Part shown: positions 23,101 through 37,000 of the stretch, in pieces | Numbering within the stretch: position 1 is the first letter of the stretch | Layout: every line of letters begins with the position of its first letter | NCBI RefSeq assembly: GCF_003073045.1 | Contig: NC_037593.1 | Coordinates: forward strand, 1,045,525 to 1,109,524 | Length of the DNA: 64,000 nt | DNA from: Pomacea canaliculata | Lineage: Eukaryota; Mollusca; Gastropoda; Architaenioglossa; Ampullariidae | Direction of reading: 5' to 3' | Translations under genes and position numbers: made by a program | The notes under the pieces: model-generated | The model's input: the letters and a program-made list of their open reading frames with translations, nothing else | The model's database searches: none | What the model was told of the DNA's origin: nothing

Positions 23101-25432
23101 GAGTTCCCCAAACGGAATGTATTCTAACACTGCACATAAACACGTTAATAAATCAAGTTCACAAAGCACACATGTACATTAAACATAGGAATGTTCATGA
23201 CTGTACCATTGACCTTTGACACATAATTCTCAGCTAACAGCGATTGGAGTGGAAATAATCTGGGATATGAGTAAGATATAAGCTTTCATTCAGTGACATT
23301 TACACCTGTACGCTTTTTTTTTTTAACCAAAAAGAGGTAAAGCCTGTAGGGCTCTTTAATGAAGGAGATTTAATTAACATGTAAGTTTAGTACTGCTATT
23401 GGCAGTGGGTTGTGTGCATTTGACCAATGAAAGTGTATCCATGCAGCAAAGGCACATTGTGTTTTTTGCCTCTTTCTCTCAATGGAATTTGATAGAAAAG
23501 CTACAGTTGAGTTAGTTTATCAGATGCCAGACAGGCATCTTTATTTGTACAGCTGCCAGGCTTATTTATTTATACAGCTACCAAGCACATTTATTTGCAC
23601 AGTTCCAGGCAGTTTTCCACCATTATGGCTTTCTTCCTACTACTGCCATCAACTGGCAGTCATGACTCATTGTCAAAATCATTTAACAAAAATATCCTAG
23701 AACTATTCCAATTTATCCAGTAACTCCCTAGTACAAGACAGATGGCCCTTAAAGTCTGTAATGGCCAGATAATTAACTCATCAAAGTAGAATCTCACCTA
23801 TATATAGACTCCTGCGAGACTGCCAATACTCTAGGGCCTTTACTATAAAAGGATGCTCTCCAACCATTGACTGCAAACAATGAGAACAAAGATGCATAAC
23901 AACATGAATGTTAAAGTAAGAATGGAAATACATTCCACAATCATCGCATTAGGAAAAGACATTGTACAAAGACTTAAGCAAGTGGAAAATATAGCCAGCT
24001 TTATTGAATATGGAAAGTATGTTCAAGAAAACCTGAATGGCAGCCTCATCCTTGCACTGCTGTACAGCATTTTCCTTGATAATCTGCTGCTTGTCAAGTA
24101 CCTGTTATTAAAGACAAAATGGGGGAGGGCTGCTTACTTTTGTCATGTTTAAAATATGGGATCCTATGTGTGTCTGTATCCAAAAAAAAGAGGCAATAAG
24201 CAAATGTATATGCATGTATGCATGTGAAAATTAAAATTACATGGTCAGAATTGCAAAACAGCACACAAATTACCCAGACTACATCAGCATAAATCTTATC
24301 ACTACGCTGTATTTGGTTAAAACCTAAATGAACACAAAGTTTTAGCATTGTGAAAAAATGTTTGTGGCATTGAACTTACTTTCATGGCATAGAACTGCTT
24401 GTCATCTTCTCTTTGCACTTTCAGAACATTGCCAAATGCTCCTTGAGCAATTACTTCCACAACCTGATGACAAACGTGTCAAAGAGATAAAATGTATATA
24501 CATCGTGGAGAGGGGGCTTTGTCAAGAGCATCACTTCTTCTTGGCTAGCAGAGGATATTACAGATATCAAAATATATAACAGTTTTATGTTATAAATAAC
24601 CAATACTGTTTTGCCTTTGTTTCAAATTCATGCTGGTGTACACCCACACACGCTGTGTTCATGTGGTTTAAAGTATTCAAAATATACATCTCAAAGGACA
24701 TGAAATATTACTTATACATATGAGATGATACTGTGCAAAGCATATTTCCTAAGAATGAATTGCATTGCCCTCTGCACAAAAATAAGTATAAACTGTCTAT
24801 TTACCTCAAAATCGTGATCTTCAATTTCCCCTCTGACTGGAAAATGTGGAAGAAACAGTGCTTCTGTGATGGGGATTTTGTTATCTGTTTTGTCTGCACT
24901 TTTTGCCCCCTTGTTCTCCTTCTGTTTTGGGCTGGTTAGCCGCTGAGAGCTGCGAGACTTTTCGCGAATGAAGCTGGCATCAGGTGATAGAGCCTAAAAG
25001 AAAGAAGACAAAATCTGTAGGTAACCTGTAACTCTCATTAATTCACATATCCCTCTTTCTTCCCCACTGTGATATAGTCACAAACGCAGATGGCAAAAGG
25101 CCATATATAAGAAGCAGATACAGAAAACACCATCTCGTTTTCAAATAATTTAAGTGTTGCGAGTTGGCCATGATAATGATAGTTAATTTCTTTACTGTAA
25201 TAAAAATAACAAAACTCTTCACTAAATCAAAATGTCTGCTGGTCTTTCTGTGCAGGCTTTTAGATGCCCGGCTGGTCATGCTTCATCGTCTATTAATTAT
25301 GCACCTCTAGTACCAAAGTAGAGCAAAGCATTTTCCTGAATCTTGGGTTGGAGATCCAAGTACTGATGTAACACTCACCTGTGTGTCCGGCACCGATTGC
25401 ACCTTCCGCAGCTTGTTTTGATTGTTTCCCAT
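17183..25432 (-). CDS. RSKR: Ribosomal protein S6 kinase-related serine/threonine kinase (RSKR/SgK494-like), 14 coding exons
   Basis: Coding exons in transcript order: 25379-25432, 24805-24993, 24380-24463, 24033-24101, 23798-23870, 23022-23129, 22347-22387, 21160-21187, 20688-20777, 19355-19443, 18933-19043, 18233-18334, 17589-17690, 17183-17242. Sum 1200 nt, 399 aa, close to the roughly 410 aa of the vertebrate protein. Kinase landmarks: glycine loop [13 protein letters not shown] lysine, CKDEAAIQ helix-C glutamate, YRDVKMENIL catalytic loop, [31 protein letters not shown], and the AGC-type lobe end [18 protein letters not shown]. The N-terminus MGNNQNK has a myristoylation-type glycine, as in the vertebrate protein, so membrane targeting is likely. 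The last exon (FDSTNCRWN..) is preceded by a long pyrimidine tract. The family is poorly characterised and its substrates are unknown. Catalytic Asp, Lys and DFG are present, so activity is plausible. Confidence 0.9.
17861..18050. mobile_element. hAT-like MITE with perfect 8-bp TSD
   Basis: A 190-bp element in the RSKR intron between exons 12 and 13. Termini are CAGGGGTGCCCAA and TTGGGCACCACAG. It is flanked by identical GTTTAAAT copies at 17853-17860 and 18051-18058. There is no coding capacity. Confidence 0.9.
18640..18819. mobile_element. hAT-like MITE with perfect 8-bp TSD
   Basis: A 180-bp element in the RSKR intron between exons 11 and 12. Termini are CAGACCTGAGCAA and TTGTCCACCCCTG. 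Identical CTCTAGTA copies lie at 18632-18639 and 18820-18827. The ends and the GGCCGGCCCGCC interior are those of Charlie-like hAT MITEs. Confidence 0.9.
20008..20395. mobile_element. Fold-back MITE with repeat-built arms and perfect 9-bp TSD
   Basis: A 388-bp element in the RSKR intron between exons 9 and 10. The left end GGTGTCCAGTCACTTAATCC pairs with the reverse complement of the right end GGTTCCCAGTCACTTAATCC. Each arm (about 120 bp) is built of short repeats of the type CCCCAGACACTTCAT / CCCCGACACTTCAT, around an AT-rich centre. TATTTTTCT flanks both sides exactly (19999-20007 and 20396-20404). A 9-bp duplication with long arms suggests a Mutator-like or fold-back origin. Confidence 0.88.
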
Positions 25433-28085
25433 TTCATACCACCTTTCGTAATATCTTAGCAAGTACTCATTTTCTTGTACTTGTCAGACATTATTAATTT
25501 CTGGAGACTTCTTCATTAGGGGTAACCTAAGATCGCTATGAGTTCCTGCATAGAAATATTCTCGTTTGGCTCTCATCTGTATTTTGACCAATTCTCTAGA
25601 CTGAGCGATTTAGTTTGTAGGGCTCTACACCCGCTGATACGCTGAGTAGTACAAGTGTCAGAAGAATATATAAATGTTATTGACTTCAGTAAGATGAATT
25701 TGTGGTTAATGTTCTAAACTTTGATAATTTGAGCAAACTACTTTTTATTTTAAATATTTGTGTAAAGATGGCGTTATTCACATTTTGTGAGATAACTCTC
25801 TGTAACCTAAAAAAGTATTTTGTGAAGAGAAATGCCACGGTGGGATGGGGAATCATTTTTTTTTTGAATCTATCACATATTCTTAAAAGGTATAATTTAT
25901 TCACCTTATCTTCATGCATGAACAAACAAAATGAGATAAGTTATGGATGTCATTGTCATAATAATACTCTATAGGGGAAGATAATGTCAATGCTCTTGAA
26001 TGAATCAAACATTAGAGTTGCTTACCTTAGATGGCTATAGCTGAATGCCATAATCATGAAGCGAGGGCAAGTCCTTGCACTGTGGCAACATGGAAAACTC
26101 AAGGAAAAGCGTCTTGTTTCCGAAGTTCTAACGCAGTAGTTCCTAACATGCAGATGCTGTTTTACCGTAAGGTTTCTCAGGGTTAAGAGGAAATAGTGCC
26201 CGCAAGGTCTGGACACCGCTTTAATAACTTTGGAAACAACACGCTTCTCTTTGAGTTCACCACTCTTTTACCTCCAGGGGAAACGACATACTCTTTCAAT
26301 TAAAGCTCCTACCCCTGGGGAAATGGGGAGTAAAAATTACTTATACATATGCTATATCTCAGAATGCTTTCCCCCAAAAGTAGTAGGGCAAATTACAGTT
26401 TCGATCGTTGTCTCCAGTCCTTAATTTGACCCTCTTCTAATAAGTAAAGAGGTATAAATCAGCGAAAACGATACAGCTCACATCAGTTTTGCAGACTTGC
26501 AGTGATATAGTGACGTGGAGAGTTCTCTTTTTGCATATTCTGTAGACCTGACGACAGAAGCCATGCATCTGCGCGATGTAAATCCTTACTCAATTGATAA
26601 TAAAAGCAGTATAGTTGTAACGGTTTTCATCTTGCAGTCTCCTAACACAACTCTTGAGGTCCTTTATTCCCAACGAGCTTCAAAAAAATTGTTATTTCGA
26701 ATACTCATTTTTCCATGTCGAACCCCCCTTTTTTTTTCTTTCTATGAGTGTCAAGAATAAACAACTGACTCAATCGCTCTATGACAATCGCTCTAGGCGT
26801 CCTCCGAAGTATGTGTTCTTTTCCTGTTCCTGCTTATACTTATGAGTAACGATTAGGTTATTTATCATCCGTCTGTGCATATCTTGTCATTTTTGTTGAG
26901 GAGCTCTTAAAAGTTTAACAGGCGAAGTGGTCGGATCTTCATAAGACAACCGAAGATGAAACGCGGAAAATTCATAGTCAAAATCTCTGCCGCCGAAATA
27001 ATGTACCGTCGAGCTCATTTGGTGATCAACGGTGAGGGCGCGCGGCATGCAGTGATTAAAACACTCGCTTGTCGCCTGGGTTCGGATCTCCTCTCGGGAC
27101 ACTCTGTATGTGACACCTGTTCACAGGACCGCACCTCGGGGATTTTTTTTTTCTCCTGGTTACTCGATCGACCGGTTTTCTCCGCACTCTCGATCTCCTC
27201 TCAGTGCCAAATCACTAATTGTAGGTGAAAGCATTTTACCAACAAAACAATCACCAACCGTGAACTGTAAGCTTCGCTAAAACTGAAATCTTACCTTGAG
27301 AAGCAAATACAGATGACAGTAAAGATGATAACGAAGAATTATATCAACACACGCACACTTACATATGCTACACATTTAATTGTGGTAACATACAAATAAT
27401 AATAATAAAAAAGCAGCGCGCCTCATGATTATTTCCTGACAAGGTGATTGATTGTTTAAATTCTTCTGTGTTTAATTTAGGATCATCCTTATGGATACTT
27501 TTGACATGCTGGTGTCTGTAATGGATAAATTTTAATGTGTTCGGGTGTAATTTAGAGGGACGTTGGTGGATAATATGAGTTAACATATACAACAGACGTT
27601 GTAAGGATATGTCATCGACTCATAATCCCATTTATTAAAAACACTATCAAAATGTCATTATCAAAGCACTTACAAATTATTGTGATTTCGATCACACACA
27701 AAGTGTTATGAGTTTGCACAGGAAGGCGCGCTCCCGATGATGATTTATCCGAGTACCCACGCACATCTGTCGGGTAGCGGCTAGGGAAAAAATCAACTCA
27801 TTGGCTTAGCGCAAGCGACAACTATCCAATCAGAAATATACTTTCAACGCTACCCTAATTATCCCAGAGTTTTGTGTAAAATCTTGCTCCAAAGATATTT
27901 TCTGGCTCTCATTTGAAGGAAAGATCCCACATTCATTGTTTTTAGCCTCAGCGCGAGCTATTTTTGGTGGCAGACGCCGCCGGCTCGAGTTTATCTGGCA
28001 GCACTTGGCCGCTGGTGCGGCTTGCGGGAAGTAACTCCGTGGGTATCGTCTGCTGCAGTGGCGTCGTCAGTCGCGGTTTGACAGC
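25433..28085. other. Divergent intergenic region between RSKR and NXN
   Basis: About 2.65 kb separate the two start codons. It holds the SINE head at 27036-27150 and, near 27960-28085, a GC-rich stretch (GACGCCGCCGGCTCGAG) that is probably the NXN promoter and 5' UTR. There is no TATA box at a convincing position. Open frames here are not recognisable. Confidence 0.5.
27036..27150 (+). mobile_element. tRNA-derived SINE (head region)
   Basis: An A-box-like GGCATGCAGTGATTAAAACA is followed by the B box GGTTCGGATCTC at 27080-27091. The 12-mer TTAAAACACTCG and the downstream CCTGTTCACAGG..CTCGGGG are shared with the minus-strand SINE at 33405-33552, so both belong to one family. Confidence 0.65.
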
Positions 28086-31000
28086 ATGGCGCACAAGTTG
28101 ACCGATCTGCTCGGAGACACGCTTGTACGCAGCAGTGGGGAAAAGGTTCAGACTAAATCATTGTGCGGAAAGGAGAAAATAGTTGGACTCTACTTTGCTG
28201 CAGAGTGGTGCCCGCCATGCAAAGGTTTTACTCCCAAACTGGTGGAATTTTACAAAAACTTCAAAAATGGAGGGACTCGGCCCGGCTTAGGAGCTTTCGA
28301 AATAGTTTACGTCAGTTGGGACAAAGATGAAGCTGGTTTCCGTGATTCTCTCGGTTCAATGCCATGGACAGCTTTACCTTTTGGTTTGAAAGATAAGAAG
28401 GTGAGTAAACTTTTCGTATGTCAATATTATAATATACATCTAGTTGATTTGGGTTTTTTTCCCCCCTATCTCTCTCTCTATCCTTGCGAGTACCAGTTCA
28501 AGAGGACAGTAGGAATACCAAGTAGTGGAAGCTAATGAAACGGCGAAATAACTTGCAGCCAGGCTACTGGTTGCCATACGATGCCTGATACGATCGGTCG
28601 TGTTGGGATGCCGAAAACTGACTACAGCTGTTATCATTTTACTGCAGTCATAAGCATCACGTCTTAATTTTATTGGTGAAAGTCATATAGCAGTTTTTCA
28701 TAATCGTAACAACCGTTGGGCTCAGTACCGGGAGCATGCGTTAGAGTTAAGTGATATGGTATGACGACTATATGTAAACGTGTGTGAGAAACAAAAGCAA
28801 AATTAAGCCGTTTCAGTAGAGGTGATTCACACTGCTTTGTGCGTGAGGGTAAGGTCATGTCATGCCGCTCCACAGCCGACGGGAGTATGCAATCATTGCA
28901 TCCTAGACTGATAACAGGCATTTTGTGTACAGCGTGCTTTTTGTCAGATGCTCGCCACGTCCACTGTCCCCATCCACATCTCGCTGGCTCTCACCTACTT
29001 ACCATGTTGTTAATATACTAGTGACAAATAGCCTTGTTATTATTTGTTATTTGTAGTCTTATTAGTTGTTTTTTTTTTAGAGAACTGGTCATGGAGATAG
29101 AGCAGCTCTTATATATCCTGTAAAAATATAAGTGTTAAGAAGTTATAGCTTTCAAAATTTTTTAATTCCCGGTAAAGTGAGTAATGCTTATGGGCAAATG
29201 GTGCCTGTAGGATTGATTTGGAAAATGATAAATGAGAGCTGCATGAAAATAATATTTATCATCTGTGATTGATAAGAGTTTCGCTATATATCACTTATTT
29301 TATCGCACATACTTAAGTTTGTAACTAAAAATCTGTTGACCGATATACAATATTGTTTTTATCTTTGCATTTACTGACCCCTTTATTTATATTTTTTCTT
29401 ATACCATGCATTTAAGTCATGTCTCAGTCATGTAGTTTCTCAGTATGTCTGTCCATCACCTATATTTTCTTCATACCTGGCTCAGCTCACCTTTCAGCAT
29501 TCAGTCTGTGACAGTCATGCTGTTGTTTTGGGTGGAACAATAAGTACAATGTTACTCTCATAGGATCTGTCTTATATATATATGGCTGCCTGCCTGTTGA
29601 AAGGTTCATAAAGGTCACATGGAGTTGAATGAACTTATTTCAGGGATGGGTGGTTAAATAGTGTAAATCTCAGAGTCTATCTCATCCTGAATCTAACATC
29701 ATTATGCCTTTTTTAATACTTTTATTAGGGAATTTTTTTATACTAGCCATTCCTGATGCAGCTGAAAATTACTGAAAGGCATCTTTTGTAATAGATTTAA
29801 ACTACCATATGATTAAATTTAAATGATAAATTCAAGGGCTTTGTAAATTTATTGTCCTATTGTGTTTATACCATATGCTCAAGTGGTATGTGATTCTTTT
29901 AATGCTTGTATACAGTTTACACACTCGTGTACACATGAATAGGCATGCCTTTATATGTAGTGTATAGTTGGTAATATGTATTGGACATTGCTAAATTACC
30001 ATAAATTGAGATTTCTTGCTTCAAAAGATAAGGCATCAATCATGATTATAACTTTGTATAATGTATGACTGGTGGCTGTGAGTTTCTAGAAATGAGTACA
30101 AAAATAATAGAGTTAAAAGTAGTTTGGTAGCATTGCAATCAAACGATATTTTTCTACACCTTGCAGACTTCCTAAGTGGCTATGTTTATAAATTTTGTTT
30201 ATAAAAAGCATAAGCTTTTGCCAGATCATATACAAACTAGATTTACAGATTAGAAGTATCAATAATGAACGAAATAGCTCGATATAATAATTGAAATCTG
30301 ATGCTGCCTTCTCAGATAATATTATTGAGAAACAAAAGATGAATGTTGAATATTTGTCAAAGTCAGTAGTTAGTTACTATTATTTTCCACAGAATAAAAT
30401 AAAAGAATTATTTCAAAGGACTAAAACTAACATTAAATTTCTTCATTGCTTTAGGTTATTTGTCTACATCAGTGAGCACTTCACTCAATAGAGTTCTAAT
30501 TCAAAATCATACAAACATTTAATTAGTCTATTTACTATTTCACCATGAAAACAACCATGATAAGAAGCAGGAGCTTTCCTTTAATAAAGATAGCATGCGT
30601 ATGAATAGATAATGTAACAGAGAAAACAAGGTAAGTTTTTTATAATCATTACTTGGAGGTTTTTTAAAATAAATGTTTGAAGGGACAACTTTCTTTCATG
30701 TATGCTTAAGAGCAGTTAGGTACCATATGTGCATGTAGCCTGTTTGAAATGCTTTGATGCCGAGTTACACCTGCATTAACTAGAACGATCTCCTGTTCTT
30801 TTGTCTTTTGCTGATTTTAAAAAATCTCCCTTCAGAATTTTGAGTTGTGTCTGTGTGCTTTATAAAAAAGCATGTTTTAAAAAGGACATTCACAATACTA
30901 ATAGATAATGCGTAAAAGTGATGACCATTTTATTTTGGAGTTAAGAGTTCACAAAATGTTTCTCCAAGTTAAGTTGCAAAAATAAAACCCATCAGTATTA

Positions 31001-34000
31001 TGCAACACATTTTGCTTTGTTTTCCTGTTGTTTGAATATACATTTTCCACATTTATAAAATAAAGAGCTTGAGTCTTTGGATTTGGTTTGCAGTAAACAA
31101 AACATCTTGCATACATTAAGCAAAAATAAAATGAACTGTGATACCAGATCCTTTAATGTTAGACTACCATGAATGAAAAGTTTTGTACCTTCCTTTAAAA
31201 TCTTGCCTCTGTTGTTAGTGTAGCAGATGTAACAGTTGGGTTTTTTTGGTTTATAGCCAGCCTAAAAACTGTTTTTAAACCTGTTTATAGTTTTTTTCTC
31301 AGTTATAAATTACATAATTTGTGTCAAATATTGCACTAGAAAATTTTGTTTATAAAATTTGCAATTACTGAGACCTTCATAACACAACATTCTTCAATTT
31401 TTCAGTAGTAGTGAAATTTTCCAAGATCTTTTATTTCCAGAGCAGCAACTAAGACAGCAGATCACAGTATTTTAAAAATTCAAATTTTTGATAATTCTTA
31501 ATATTCAGTAGGTTTTTCAAATAGGTGACTTTAAATCAGATACTGTTAATTATTGAAACAGTAGGTATTTATTGATGGTGAGTTTTTTGGACAGGGAATT
31601 AGTAGCAACTGCTCATGTTTTTATGGTATTTCTCATAAAAGTATTCTTTGTAATTCACAGCACTCTAAGGGACTAAAGATTAGCATGAAGTGCTAGGACT
31701 GGTGCTGTTCCTTAGATGTCTAGCTAGTTTGTTGGAATAAAATAATTGATTTGGAAGGTACAACATTTATCTACATTCATGAAATAAGGTTGCTGACCTC
31801 TTTCTGTGCATGTTGATGTTTTAGGATTTATCTTAAGGAGGGAAAACAGAAAGAGGAAGGAAGTTATGGACTCACATTTTGGGAAATAGTGTCTAACGCA
31901 TTGGTGCACCCAGTCATTTGAGAGATAATTAGGTAGATCCTTATGGAGAAAGATGTAGAATTTTACTGAAAAATTTAGATACTAAACACCAGACTGTTAA
32001 GGTTCTGTTACATATTAACGCATGTTGCTGATCAGAATGTTGTCAACTTTGTTCACATATATTATGTGGTGATGCAGTCATGGAGCTCTGTTCATTTTAG
32101 TAGTGGCATGACTGATGTAGGAAGGACAAAGTCTTTGCAGCAGGAACAGGTACAATATTATAAAATCTGCTGGAAGGCGCGCTGTGGAAAAAAATAGGTA
32201 ATTAGAGAGTTTGCAGTGCCAAAGCTGCTCAGTAATGTCAGGGTGACTCCAACATTGCAAGTCAGCAGGGGCATCGCCCACAAACCTGTCAATCAAACGG
32301 CTTTGGCTGGCATCCATCTCTTGGTGATTGTCTACTTCCTGCGGCTTGGGGAAATGGCTGTGGCACTGTTAGCGGGAGACAGGGAGAGAGACGTGCCTTC
32401 CGGCCAGCCGCTGGCCTCTCATTTGTTAATCACGGGTAATGATAGCAGCAGCATGTGCCCTGCTATTTCCCACAAACAGCGCTGTAGGCATACCGCAAAA
32501 CAGCCTTACCAACCAATTAGGAATCCAACTATCCAGTATTTTAACGGGTTTCGTGGGTACTTTTCGCTGTGAAATGAAAGAGCAGTACTTGGTGGTGTTA
32601 CGTTTCTCTCATGTTAAAGGTCTCGTACTGTCATGTTTTTGCGGGCCCGCGCGTGTGAGGGAGTAGGGAAAGGATGGATGTGTTTGTGCGTGCGCGATTG
32701 CGGTGTGCAAGATTGTGCTTTGACTTTCATTTTCACGGAAATGCTTTTAATACTCTTGTTGCAGTTCTTTCCTATGGACTTATTGGATTTTATTTAATCT
32801 GTCTAGCTCTGTGTAGATGCATTGTAGACCCTCGGCCCTTAGGTGATCGTCTTTTTGCATTATACATTTTGAAGACCTTTTTAAGGAACTGACTGGGAAT
32901 GCGCACAGATGTTTCAGATTTTGTTTTTATAAGCTCCGCCAAGTACCATTCCATTAATTGATGATTTGACAGTCATTCTGCTCGACAGTCCTGCAACGTT
33001 TCACCTGGGCTTTGATGCAGTTGTTTGAGCTCGAGGTTCGAACCCGTAGTTGATCCTTGAGTCTTGCTGTGGGGGAACTGATTTCTGTGGACCACTGTGT
33101 ACGTTCCTGACAACTTGAGGTTTTGCAAGATATTTTTTAAAATGCGAAAGGCCACCTACGGAACTAGCTTTCGTGAAAGTGAGCAATTTTCATTTGAGTC
33201 CTTCAAGAGGCGTTGAAAGTCAAACTTTTTGCAAGGATTTATTTTCCTTAAAACTTTGGTCGTGAAATCCTTGTCACGGTATCGATTATAGTGAACGCAT
33301 GGTTGCCGTTGAGAGCAACAGGAAGCAGGATGCATTTCTCACCTGTTGACGACACATTGGGTTTTTAAAAATTTATTTAGCAGGAAAATGCTTCCACCTT
33401 GAGGTGATTTCGCACTATCGGGTGGGTGTGGAAACTAGAGTACCCGGAGAAACCCCCGATGCTCAGCCCTGCGGACAGGCGTCACGAGATATGAACCCTA
33501 CGTTTATCACTTCAGTGGTGACACGAGTGTTTTAACCACTATACTACCCACGAAAGGGCTCCTAAGCGCGAAACCTTTTATACCAGAAAGTGTTAGGATG
33601 ATTGGGTGTTTTGCAGCCGTTTTTTTAAAATGCTATTTCTACATAAAGCACAGCAGTCTGCGCAGTTGTGCTGCGCATGTTTTGAAATGCGACGACTCGC
33701 CAAGTTTCGATGTATATACGATTTGTATACTTTGCGGCGCTCGTGGCGGCAATACCAAATCTTCCAGAGCGGGAATTAAGATGATAGTTCTGGAGTTGTT
33801 TATTTGCTAGTTTGTCCGGAGACGAGTTTCTGGCTTCTATGATCGACAGTACCAGCACGGTATCGTGACGCTGTTGCCTAACAAGCATTCCAAAGAGAGA
33901 GAGAGAGCGGGGGTGGGGAGAAGGAGAGAGTACCAGTGAACCTTTGTTAACGTGCTTGTGCGCTTAATAGCCGTAAACTGCCCATCGTAATTAAATCTTT

Positions 34001-37000
34001 TTTTATTATTATTATGACCTCCAAAAATAAATTTTTTTATTGTTTATTTAAAAGTCACAAATTTATTCTCACTAAAAATAGTGCAAATGCAGGACAGAAA
34101 ATGTAACCAAGTTATAAAAATGGTAGTTTAGAAGGTACTACGGAACAGTAAATGCGCTCTTTCACTGTACTTTTATATATTTTCAGTCTAATCCTTTACT
34201 CACGAATATGTAATGGGAAATTGTAATCTGTGACCTAAAGTCAGTCTCCAGATGGCTAAATGTATGCAAGTAATATTAGGACAAAGGTAATAATAATGGT
34301 CGAACAATGTTCCAGAAGCTTATAAATCGTCCTAAAGAGTGGCGCTAAAGAAGTAGGTATCACACTGATTACATTCTTTCCATAAGTTTTCAGTTTCAAT
34401 AAAATTTGAATGCTGGTGAGAATTCATCTGGATTCACTTGAGTCTAACACAACACGAGGAATGAAGTCCCACAGTGATTTGACACAGTTGTTACCATGAC
34501 CCTCATACTCCCACGACTGCGCGCGCACAGAAGCACTTTCCAGAGGCAGTATCATCCGCCGGTTTTGGCAAGCTGCTTCTTAGCTGTAATGGCTTCATTT
34601 CTCAAGACTATGACTAATGACTTGAGTTTTACAGATGGACAAGAGGACGCCCCAAATGGTCTGATGGCATACCGTGTTGCACAGCCTGTCTACAGGCTGT
34701 CTTTAGTACACATGCTAGCCCAACTGGCATCAGGGGCTGACAGGACAAGAGTGGAGTGGTGAAGCTCTGCCTTCGACTAGTTGCGTGAGGACAACGGAAC
34801 AAAAGCTTGAGCTAATAATATTATTGTACCTCTACACCAACAGCTATACAGATCGGTTACGTTGTTGGGGAAATCTTTTGTGGGTTTTAATTAGCAGTAA
34901 TATCAGTTACTAATTCAGTTATTTTGCGCTAAATGTACTGACATTGTTTTGAAGAGAGTAAGTCGGAGGTTAGGGCAATACTCCAATCTGTTTCTCGGAC
35001 ATCCAGCAGTGTGTACTTCAAGAGAACTGCGAATGATTTCGTCATTGACTAGCGGTCGACAGACCCAGCGTAGTTTTAGTTGTCTTTTTATTGCGCCAAT
35101 AACGAATGCCACATGAGCATGCAAGCAATGAGCATCTCTCGCTGTCTCCTCTCTCCAGTCCATATCCTACCCTTCCCTCTTGTTCCCTCTTGTTCCCTCT
35201 TTCTCTTTGTTCCGTCCTTAAACTACGACCTAGATGTACCCGCGTTGTACTAAAGCGTCACAGTTTAACACAGGTGAAAATATCCAGTTTTAAGCCCCGT
35301 ATCTCGCGAATGGAGCAGCGCAATTCCCTGAAATTGTGGAAAATTAGTGTCTTGTAAAGAGCTGAAGCCAGTCATTTACTAAATTGCTCCCTAATAAACG
35401 GCGTCCAGACTAAGTTTGGAATGATCGCGTCGCCAGCGCAGCGGAGGCCGGGCATTAGTAAAATTACGGATGAGGTTGTTGCGAAGTAAAGGCAGGCAAG
35501 GAGGTAGATGCTAGGAGAGAAAACACGGCAGGTGTTAATGGGAGGAAGCTTGGCGGGGAAGAGTACCTTACTGCTAAAACGTAGCCCGCCAGCGTCAGCG
35601 CCAGCTTATGACCGCCGGTCTTGCCAGTCGCAGAGCGCGTTAACTACCGGTACTGTTTTATGGGCTCGCTACTTAAACCTCCCTTGATATATGTGTGTGT
35701 GTTTTCCAAAGAGGTGGATTTCTATGTATATGTTTTTTCAAACTCTCTCACACACATTCGTGCGCGCGCGCATACCGAGTAATGGAAACTATCCTGAGAC
35801 TCAGCCTTATGTCATCAAGCAGGCATGTGAGAAGCTGAAGCCGAGATAGAAGACGCACTATCAAGCATGTTATGTCACACTTGGACTCAAAGTCAGGAAC
35901 TTCAACATTTTACACCCGGTCTGCATTACTTGAACACCACAACGGGCCCTACGTGCAGCTATAAATGAGTATCCACAATAGCGGTTAGAATCGATTCTAA
36001 ATCGCCAGTGATCAGTTTTAATCTTGTAGCGAATTACAGAGTTCGTTCATCCTCATAATATTTAAGTACTCGTCTCTCACAGTGGCAGATCCAACTGCAG
36101 AATAATGAAAGTAAAAAACAGCAAGACATGAGATACAAGGTTTATGCAATATTTCTAATAAACCGTCTTATGCTATTTATTCTATTGGCTATGTTGTATA
36201 ACGTTTTAGTCTTCTTTTCTGTCAAAAAAACACATATGATCTCAATGGGTCGTTTTCACTCACGTGATACACACGTTAGCAACGAGGCACTGTCCGCCAT
36301 CTTCCTTCCCTAACGCTTCGCGTTTCTTCAGCGGCTCTATATCGGCTTGTGTCACGACACCGCTAGCGTCTCTCGAGCACACCAGCGGAGTCGGACAATT
36401 GCGTGCTCTTTCACTCAAATAAACAAAACGATTTTGCCTATACGAGTCTGCCTATGTTTATTAATTATAAAAAATAATAAATAAAAAAACCCTATGAAAA
36501 CACAGTCACTATAACAATGGCTCTTCCTTTCGTCAAACACATTTACCAAGTCCACCGAACTCCTTGCACACTATTAAAACTCACTGTCTTGGCAATGTCT
36601 CCTCTAACACAATCACACAAAATCCTGTATCTATTACTATTCAAACTCACTGTCTTGGCAAAGGTTCTTCTAACACAATCACATATCTCCACTGAATCTT
36701 CTACACATTATGAAGCACACTGTCTTGGCAATGGCTCTTCTAGAACAATCACAAAAATCCATGGAATCTACTATTAAAACTCACTGTCTTGGCAATCACA
36801 CTTCGACTAACACAACCTCCAAACTAAAATGTACTCGATCTCTTACACACTAGTGAGACACACTGTCTAGCAAATGGCTCTCTACTCTTAAACAAGCGTC
36901 CACCTCTCTCCGAATCCTTTTCTCTTCTCCCTATTAAAACACACTGTCCCGGCAGTGGCTTCTCCCTTCAATAAGAAACACAATCCTCCTCCCCTTCATT

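Noticed and set aside
33031..33041. GGTTCGAACCC, a perfect tRNA B-box-like sequence
   Set aside because: No A box at the right distance and no cloverleaf or acceptor stem could be built; probably chance.
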